DNA from: Nocardia sp. NBC_00565
GTDB taxonomy: Bacteria; Actinomycetota; Actinomycetes; Mycobacteriales; Mycobacteriaceae
Length of the DNA stretch: 64,000 bases
Reading direction: 5' to 3'
Assembly: GCF_036345915.1 (NCBI RefSeq)
Contig: NZ_CP107785.1
Span: 310,001 to 374,000, forward strand
Shown here: positions 58,834-64,000 of the stretch, piece by piece
Layout: every line of letters starts with the position of its first letter
Position numbering within the stretch: the first letter of the stretch is position 1
Translations under genes and position numbers: made by a program
Notes under the pieces: model-generated
What the model was told of the DNA's origin: nothing
The model's input: the letters and a program-made list of their open reading frames with translations, nothing else
Database searches by the model: none

Positions 58834-61800
58834 CGCACGTTCCCGCCCTCGACGAGTTCGGTCAGCAGATCTCGCACACGTGCCGCAATGCGATCGGCCG
58901 CATCCGAATCGTGGCCGCGCAGATACACCCCGCCGGTCAGACCACCCGCCTGTTCGGTCACCTCCAACAGCCGCATGGTGTGCGCGCCGAAGACCGGCAG
59001 TTCGACCGGAGTCGCCTCGACGCCGTCGAGCTGCAGCGGTTCCGCGGCAGCCGGGTGCACGAGGACGCGATTGGTCAGCATCGACGGGGACAAACCGAGC
59101 TCCCCGCAGAGAAATTCGACCGGGATCTCCGCGAACGCGGCGGCGTCGCGGAGGTGGTCGGTCGCCACCAGCAGCTGCCGCAGTGAATGCCCGGCGCCGA
59201 CATCGACAACCGCGGGCTCGGTGCGGGCGAACGGTCCTATCACCGGCTCCCATTCCGGTGCCGGGCGACGCAAGACCGTGGTACACACCGCAATTCGGCC
59301 CCGGTCGGGTTCATCGGCCGCGAGCGCGGTCGCGAAGGCGGTGCGCAACACTGCGGGCAGGTCCAGACCCAGTGACCGTGCCTCGGCCCGCAGCGGGCGA
59401 ACCACGGCCGCGGGCAGCGACAGCCGTGCCGACGACACCGCGTCTGCCGCATCCGCAGGCGCGGACGGATCGACCCCGTCCAGTCGGGACTGCCAGTACC
59501 GCAATGCTTTTCCGGCGTCCGCTATCGGATCCTGCGCACGGGCGAACTCCGGATAGTTGGCCGCGGGTTCCGCAAGACCCGCCGTGCCTCGCACCCCCGA
59601 GTACAGCTCGCCCAGCTCACGTACCAGGACATCGACAGCAGGCTCATCGGCGACGAGACGGTGACAGCGCACCAGCAACGTGCACGCCGATTCCGACGCC
59701 GCTCGCGTCGGGTGTTCGTACAGGGTCACATCGATGACCTGCCCACGCGTAACGTCCATGCCGGTGGCACACGCGAGCGCGAGCTCCGAGGCCATCGTGT
59801 CGGCAGGTGCCGTCGCGGTCCTGACCGCCGCGCTCGCCCGGTGCCGCACGGTCTGGCCCGGCGGCCGGCCCGGCGGCGCATCGAACGCGCACCGCAGCAC
59901 CGCATGTCGGCGCATCACCGCGGCCACCGCACCGGCAAGCCGATCCCGGTCCGGCCGAGCATTCAGCCGGAATGCGCGCGCCACAATCTGTGGCCGCGCT
60001 TCGGGCGAGGTCAGATGCCATAGACCCCGCTGCACCGCGGACAGCGGATACCGGGTTCCGGTCCGGCGTACCAACTCATCCGTCGGCCGCGCGGCGGCTA
60101 CCCGTCCCGGCAAGTTCGCAGCGAGCAGCGCGACAGTGGGATTGCCGAGGATGCGCTCCGTGGTGAAGTCACGACCCAGATCGGAGGCAAGGCGGTTCGC
60201 GATCCGCGCCGCCAGCAACGAATGCCCGCCGAGATCGAAGAAGTTGTCGTCGCGAGCGATCTCCGGCACATTCAGCACCTCCGACCACACCTCGGCAATG
60301 GCTCGTTGCACCGCTGTGCTCGGGGCGAAATCCTCCCGTACGCCGTCCTCGGCGCTCGCCCGGTGCCCTCCGAACGTGGGCGCCGGCAAGGCGGACCGGT
60401 CCACCTTGCCCGTAGCCCCCAAGGGCAGCCGGTCCAGGAAGACGTACGTCGCCGGAATCATGTGGGCCGGAAGCAGCGCTGCCAAATGTGCCCGCAGCTC
60501 GCCGCTGTCGAGAGCCGCACCCGTGGTGCTCTTTTCACCGACGACGTAGCCGACCAGGACGATTCCGTGCACCGGGCGGCGATGACCGACGACGACCGCG
60601 GAACGGACGGCGGGGTGACGGGTCAGCGCCAACTCGACCTCCGCGGGCTCGACACGGTGGCCCCGCAGGTTGATCTGCCGGTCGCGGCGACCAAGGTACT
60701 CCAGCGTCGCGTCCGCGAGCAGGCGGCCCAAATCGCCGGTGCGATAAAGCCTCGCCCCACCCGCACCGGATGCCGAGACGAACGGATCGGCGATGAACCG
60801 CGTGGCCGTGCGGCCGACCGCTCCCAGATACCCTCTGCTCACTCCTGTTCCCCCGATGTAGATTTCGCCGACTTCGCCCTGGCCGACCGGCTGCAGCGCG
60901 CTGTCGAGCAGGTGCACCGAGACCCCCGGCAGCGGCGTGCCGATCACGTCGGCGGCGCAGGCCGCCTCGGTGATGCTCGCGTACTGGGTGGCGATGAGCG
61001 TCGTCTCGGTGAGCCCGAAATGATTGACTACGCGCCCGAATCGGGCCAGTGCCGCCGCGTGCGCGCGCAGCGGCAGGAAACTCTCACCGCTGACCAACGT
61101 GGTCTCCAGCCGAGGCGGTTCGACGGCGAACATCGGCGACGTAACCAGGCCGGTGAGCAAGGCCGGTGTGGCACTCAACAGGTGGGTGACCCCGTACGCC
61201 CGCGCCGCGGTCAGGAGCTGCTCGGGGTTGCGGCGCACGGACTTCGAGGTGACCACCACCCTGGCCCCCGCGGCGAGCGGCATCAGCGCATCCCGTAGCC
61301 AGGGATCGAAGGTGAACGCCGCCACCTGCAGTACCACGTGGCGTTGCCCGAGCGAAACGTACGACGAGAGCGCGGTGTGGTAGGCGGCAAGACTGTGATG
61401 TTCTACGGCAACACCTTTCGGCCTGCCGGTAGAGCCGGAAGTGAACATCACGTATGCCAGGCTCCGAGGATGGGGCGGGCCTTCGAACAGTGCGTCGCCG
61501 GAGGCGGACAGTTCGGGTTCCGACGCATCGACGACGACCGCCGCGGCCCCGGTAAGTCCGGACAGTCGTGTCTGCTGCTCGGGCTCGGTGAGCACCAGGC
61601 GCACACCGGATCCGGCCATCCACCTCCGCAGCGTTTCGTCGGGAAAGTCCGCGTCCAGCGGCAGATACGCGCCACCGACGGCCCACACCGCCAGCACCGA
61701 CACGATCGCCGTCGAGGGCTCCCGGACACAGATTGCCGTCACGGTCTCGGGTTCGACTCCGTTGTGCCGCAACCGATCTGCCACGGCGTCGACCCGATGG

Positions 61801-61919
61801 CCGAGTTCTCGATACGTCAGCGCGCGCCCATTGTCGACAAGAGCGACGGCGTCGGCGAAGTTCTCGATCCCGCGCCGGATCCGGTGGTACAGACTGTCCA
61901 TCCTCCGAGCGTCGCCCAT
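58830..61919 (-). CDS. NRPS A-T-C protein with degenerate C domain
   Basis: The 1029-residue protein has an A domain (about 10-510; F-T-S-G-S-T-G-R-P-K-G, Y-R-T-G-D-L-G, G-K-V-D-R). Its hand-read pocket D-P-R-S-V-G-H-L-I-K matches no substrate I know. The PCP has Ser567 in F-D-L-G-G-H-S-L. A C-like domain (about 610-1020) follows. Its HHxxxDG motif reads H-R-L-V-A-D-E (753-759), so the catalytic second His is Arg and the Gly is Glu, and condensation activity is unlikely. It may be structural or a docking part. The promoter lies in the 99-bp divergent gap before the A-MbtH gene. Confidence 0.88.
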   Translation of the reverse strand: MGDARRMDSLYHRIRRGIENFADAVALVDNGRALTYRELGHRVDAVADRLRHNGVEPETVTAICVREPSTAIVSVLAVWAVGGAYLPLDADFPDETLRRWMAGSGVRLVLTEPEQQTRLSGLTGAAAVVVDASEPELSASGDALFEGPPHPRSLAYVMFTSGSTGRPKGVAVEHHSLAAYHTALSSYVSLGQRHVVLQVAAFTFDPWLRDALMPLAAGARVVVTSKSVRRNPEQLLTAARAYGVTHLLSATPALLTGLVTSPMFAVEPPRLETTLVSGESFLPLRAHAAALARFGRVVNHFGLTETTLIATQYASITEAACAADVIGTPLPGVSVHLLDSALQPVGQGEVGEIYIGGTGVSRGYLGAVGRTATRFIADPFVSASGAGGARLYRTGDLGRLLADATLEYLGRRDRQINLRGHRVEPAEVELALTRHPAVRSAVVVGHRRPVHGIVLVGYVVGEKSTTGAALDSGELRAHLAALLPAHMIPATYVFLDRLPLGATGKVDRSALPAPTFGGHRASAEDGVREDFAPSTAVQRAIAEVWSEVLNVPEIARDDNFFDLGGHSLLAARIANRLASDLGRDFTTERILGNPTVALLAANLPGRVAAARPTDELVRRTGTRYPLSAVQRGLWHLTSPEARPQIVARAFRLNARPDRDRLAGAVAAVMRRHAVLRCAFDAPPGRPPGQTVRHRASAAVRTATAPADTMASELALACATGMDVTRGQVIDVTLYEHPTRAASESACTLLVRCHRLVADEPAVDVLVRELGELYSGVRGTAGLAEPAANYPEFARAQDPIADAGKALRYWQSRLDGVDPSAPADAADAVSSARLSLPAAVVRPLRAEARSLGLDLPAVLRTAFATALAADEPDRGRIAVCTTVLRRPAPEWEPVIGPFARTEPAVVDVGAGHSLRQLLVATDHLRDAAAFAEIPVEFLCGELGLSPSMLTNRVLVHPAAAEPLQLDGVEATPVELPVFGAHTMRLLEVTEQAGGLTGGVYLRGHDSDAADRIAARVRDLLTELVEGGNVR

Positions 61920-62018
61920 GACTACGCCGTCGCTATTCCCCTTGTTGGCAAGATGCGTGAAATAGCCGGAGTAATAACATCATTGGATTCGACTCAGCGC
62001 GGAGGGCAGGCGGATCAC

Positions 62019-63752
62019 ATGCACCGTGAAGGCGTGTACGGCGACGATCTGTCCGACACCGTGGTGCACCGCAGGGTTCTGCAATGGTCCACTCGCACAC
62101 CGGATTCGGTGGCAATCGAGTTCGGCGACCGCCGCTTCGGTTACGCGGAACTCGGCACCGCCGCATGCCGGATCGCGGCGGGCCTGCGCCGTCAGGGTGT
62201 CGGGCCCGACGTCCCGGTCGGCGTTCACCTTCCGCGTAGCGAAAGGCTCGTCATGGCGCACCTGGCCGTCCTGGCCGCCGGCGGCGCCTACCTGACCTTG
62301 GATCCCTCGACACCCGACAAGGCACTCGCCGATCAGATCGCGATCGCCTCGGTGCCCGTCGTGATCACCGACCGCGCCATCCGCGACCGGCTGCCCGGCA
62401 CTGTCCGAACATTGCTATTCGACGACCTTGTCGACCATCCGGCCGAGCCGCTCGCCGACTCCGTCGGCCCAGATCACTTCGCGTGCATCATGTTCACCTC
62501 CGGCTCCACCGGAAAACCCAAGGCGGTCGCGATTCCGCACCGTGCGGTGGTCAATCTCGTCACCGCCCAGAACTACATGACAGTGGGACCGGAGCAGTGC
62601 TACCTGCTGCACACCGCGCCCACTTTCGATCCGTCGATATTCGAGACCTGGGGCGCCTTGCTCAACGGCGGCAGGCTCGCGATCGCGCCGCCCGGACCGC
62701 CTTCGGTGGGCGAATTCGCCCGCCTGGTTCGCGAGCACGGCGCGACCGCGACGTTCCTCACGCCCACCATGTTCCGGCTGATCCTGGAGGAGCAGCCGGA
62801 TGCGTTGCGTCCCCTGCGCGATCTGCTGCTCGGCGGCGAGGCCATCTTCCCCGCCCACCTCGAGCTGGCTGGGCGCCACCTTCCCGACACCTCGATAATC
62901 GTGGGCTACGGCCCCACCGAATCGACCGTGCTCGTCACCGCGCACGTCCAGACGAGCGCTGATCCGCTGCCTTCGGTCGTGGTCATCGGTCACGACATCA
63001 CCGGCGTCCGCACCTACATCCTCGACGAGGACCTGAACCCGGTACCCGACGGCGAGCCGGGCGAATTGTGCATCGCCGGAGCCGGACTCGCCTGTGGATA
63101 CCTCGGTGCCCCCGACCTCACCGCGGAACGGTTCGCCCCGGATCCGCACGCGACCCGACCTGGCGACCGGCTCTACCGAACCGGCGACCGCGTGCGAGCG
63201 ATCGGCTATGGCGGGATGGAGTTCCTGGGTCGTCTCGACAACCAACTCAAGATCCGGGGTCGCCGAATCGAACCCGGCGAAGTCGAGCAGGCGCTGCTGA
63301 ACCACCCCGACGTCGTCACCGCCTACGTGACCGCGGAACAGAACGACCGACGCGGCAAATACCTTGCCGCGTATGTGACGCTGCGCACCGAGTCCGCCTC
63401 CGACGACTCCGACCTGCGCAAGCACATGGCATCCACTGTCCCCGACCACCTTCGGCCCGACGTCTATGTCCTGCGCGCCGAGGCATCCGTCACCGCCCAC
63501 GGCAAACTCGACCGACGCCGCCTGCTCGATGGCGCCGCGCCGCCGAAGACACCGGGCGCCGGCCCGGCCCTGCGCACAATCGTGGTCAACGAGGACGACC
63601 AATACGCGATCTGGCCCGCCGCTCGCCCCGCGCCCGCCGGCTGGACGTCGGTCGGCCTCCCCGCGACCATCGACGAGTGCCGGGCACTTGTCCGCCGGCT
63701 CTGGTCCGATATCCGCCCTGCCCTGCGACGGCACGCCGTTCAGTCGTCGTAG
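62019..63752 (+). CDS. A domain fused to MbtH-like protein
   Basis: From the ATG at 62019 (another ATG at 61953 is possible) 577 residues encode an adenylation domain (about 15-500; F-T-S-G-S-T-G-K-P-K, Y-R-T-G-D-R, H-G-K-L-D-R). A C-terminal MbtH domain follows (about 518-572: V-N-E-D-D-Q-Y-A-I-W-P, P-A-G-W, and D-E-C then W-S-D-I-R-P). No PCP is present, so it must load carriers in trans. The hand-read pocket is D-P-F-F-L-G-G-V-L-K, a hydrophobic type loosely like Ile codes, and the substrate is open. MbtH proteins activate A domains, and a covalent fusion is uncommon. Confidence 0.87.
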   Translation: MHREGVYGDDLSDTVVHRRVLQWSTRTPDSVAIEFGDRRFGYAELGTAACRIAAGLRRQGVGPDVPVGVHLPRSERLVMAHLAVLAAGGAYLTLDPSTPDKALADQIAIASVPVVITDRAIRDRLPGTVRTLLFDDLVDHPAEPLADSVGPDHFACIMFTSGSTGKPKAVAIPHRAVVNLVTAQNYMTVGPEQCYLLHTAPTFDPSIFETWGALLNGGRLAIAPPGPPSVGEFARLVREHGATATFLTPTMFRLILEEQPDALRPLRDLLLGGEAIFPAHLELAGRHLPDTSIIVGYGPTESTVLVTAHVQTSADPLPSVVVIGHDITGVRTYILDEDLNPVPDGEPGELCIAGAGLACGYLGAPDLTAERFAPDPHATRPGDRLYRTGDRVRAIGYGGMEFLGRLDNQLKIRGRRIEPGEVEQALLNHPDVVTAYVTAEQNDRRGKYLAAYVTLRTESASDDSDLRKHMASTVPDHLRPDVYVLRAEASVTAHGKLDRRRLLDGAAPPKTPGAGPALRTIVVNEDDQYAIWPAARPAPAGWTSVGLPATIDECRALVRRLWSDIRPALRRHAVQSS

Positions 63753-63948
63753 CGGCAGAGTTCGATCAGTGTGCCTGGGAACAGCGCCGGGCAGGCTCGC
63801 CGCCAGGATTGCTATAGAATTGCTGGATAATTGGACGGTCGAGCCTGATCGAGGGCGATTTTGCACCCGTTGTGTCGAGGGTGCGGTAAGCAGTGCGCGC
63901 GACCGCACGGCGGCCTTGCGCGGAACTTCAACACGAGGGCGGCGCGCC

Positions 63949-64000
63949 ATGACAGACGTCGACTATTGCGTAGTTGGTGGGGGATTTGCCGGATTGACGG
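63949..64000 (+). CDS. FAD-dependent oxidoreductase, 5' end only
   Basis: The ATG at 63949 opens a frame reading M-T-D-V-D-Y-C-V-V-G-G-G-F-A-G-L-T before the window ends. This is the Rossmann FAD-binding start of flavin amine oxidases and related enzymes. It lies 196 bp after the A-MbtH gene on the same strand and probably belongs to the same cluster. Nothing more can be said from 17 codons. Confidence 0.7.
   Translation, partial: MTDVDYCVVGGGFAGLT

Noticed and set aside
63800..63835. AT-rich TTGCTATAG...GATAAT read as a promoter for the last gene
   Set aside because: The TTGCTA and GATAAT hexamers are only 11 bp apart, too close for a sigma-70-type promoter, so I do not call it.
62415..63950. 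A 511-codon frame antisense to the A-MbtH gene
   Set aside because: Sense A-domain and MbtH motifs are complete; the antisense product shows no family features.

Overview
The window reads as chromosomal DNA of a GC-rich mycolic-acid actinobacterium, most likely Nocardia or a close relative. The smtB-zur pair divergent from glyS, and the TPM-protein, dgt and dnaG neighbourhood, are the arrangements known from Mycobacterium. GTG starts, GC-ending codons, type VII secretion-like small proteins and NRPS/PKS genes fit the same group. Genus is an inference; no 16S gene is present.

Region 1 (1-20612) is mostly core genome: a permease-like membrane protein, a lipoprotein, SmtB and Zur zinc regulators, GlyS, a DUF1707 protein, a DUF899 protein, a quinone-oxidoreductase-like enzyme, TenA, a PapA5-like acyltransferase, a PPOX-fold protein divergent from a MarR regulator across a perfect palindrome, a membrane-linked molybdopterin oxidoreductase, a TPM protein, an MBL hydrolase, an imine-reductase-like dehydrogenase, a YdcF protein, Dgt, DnaG and a double ABM-domain protein. 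Several convergent gene ends carry strong hairpin terminators.

Region 2 (about 20640-43360) is accessory. It opens with an intact solo TnpB of the IS200/IS605/IS1341 type and then tRNA-Asn. Directly behind the tRNA lies a decayed tyrosine integrase, followed by an archaeal-type ATPase with a PD-(D/E)xK-like tail, an IS5-family transposase stub, a four-gene type VII-like cassette without secretion core genes, unknown proteins, a methyltransferase, an SDR, a chimeric GtrA gene, a MerR-HEAT/HEAT pair, a large metalloprotease-like protein with an HExxxH motif, VOC proteins, a hydrolase, and a P-loop kinase next to an APH-type phosphotransferase. The gaps between genes are long and hold repeats and gene fragments.

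Region 3 (43642 to the right edge) is the left and central part of a hybrid NRPS-PKS gene cluster. In order it encodes a thioesterase-like hydrolase with a Cys nucleophile, an A-T protein whose specificity code resembles that for Asn, a SyrP/TauD-type dioxygenase, a C-T-C protein, a stand-alone PCP, a KS-AT-ACP module fused to a luciferase-like monooxygenase, and an MFS exporter. On the opposite strand follow a methyltransferase, a possible PLP-fold protein, a P5C-reductase-like enzyme and an A-T-C protein with a mutated C-domain active site. An A domain fused to MbtH and the first codons of an FAD oxidoreductase lie at the right end. The pathway continues past the window. Its split modules, in-trans loading and unusual fusions make it the most promising undescribed system here.
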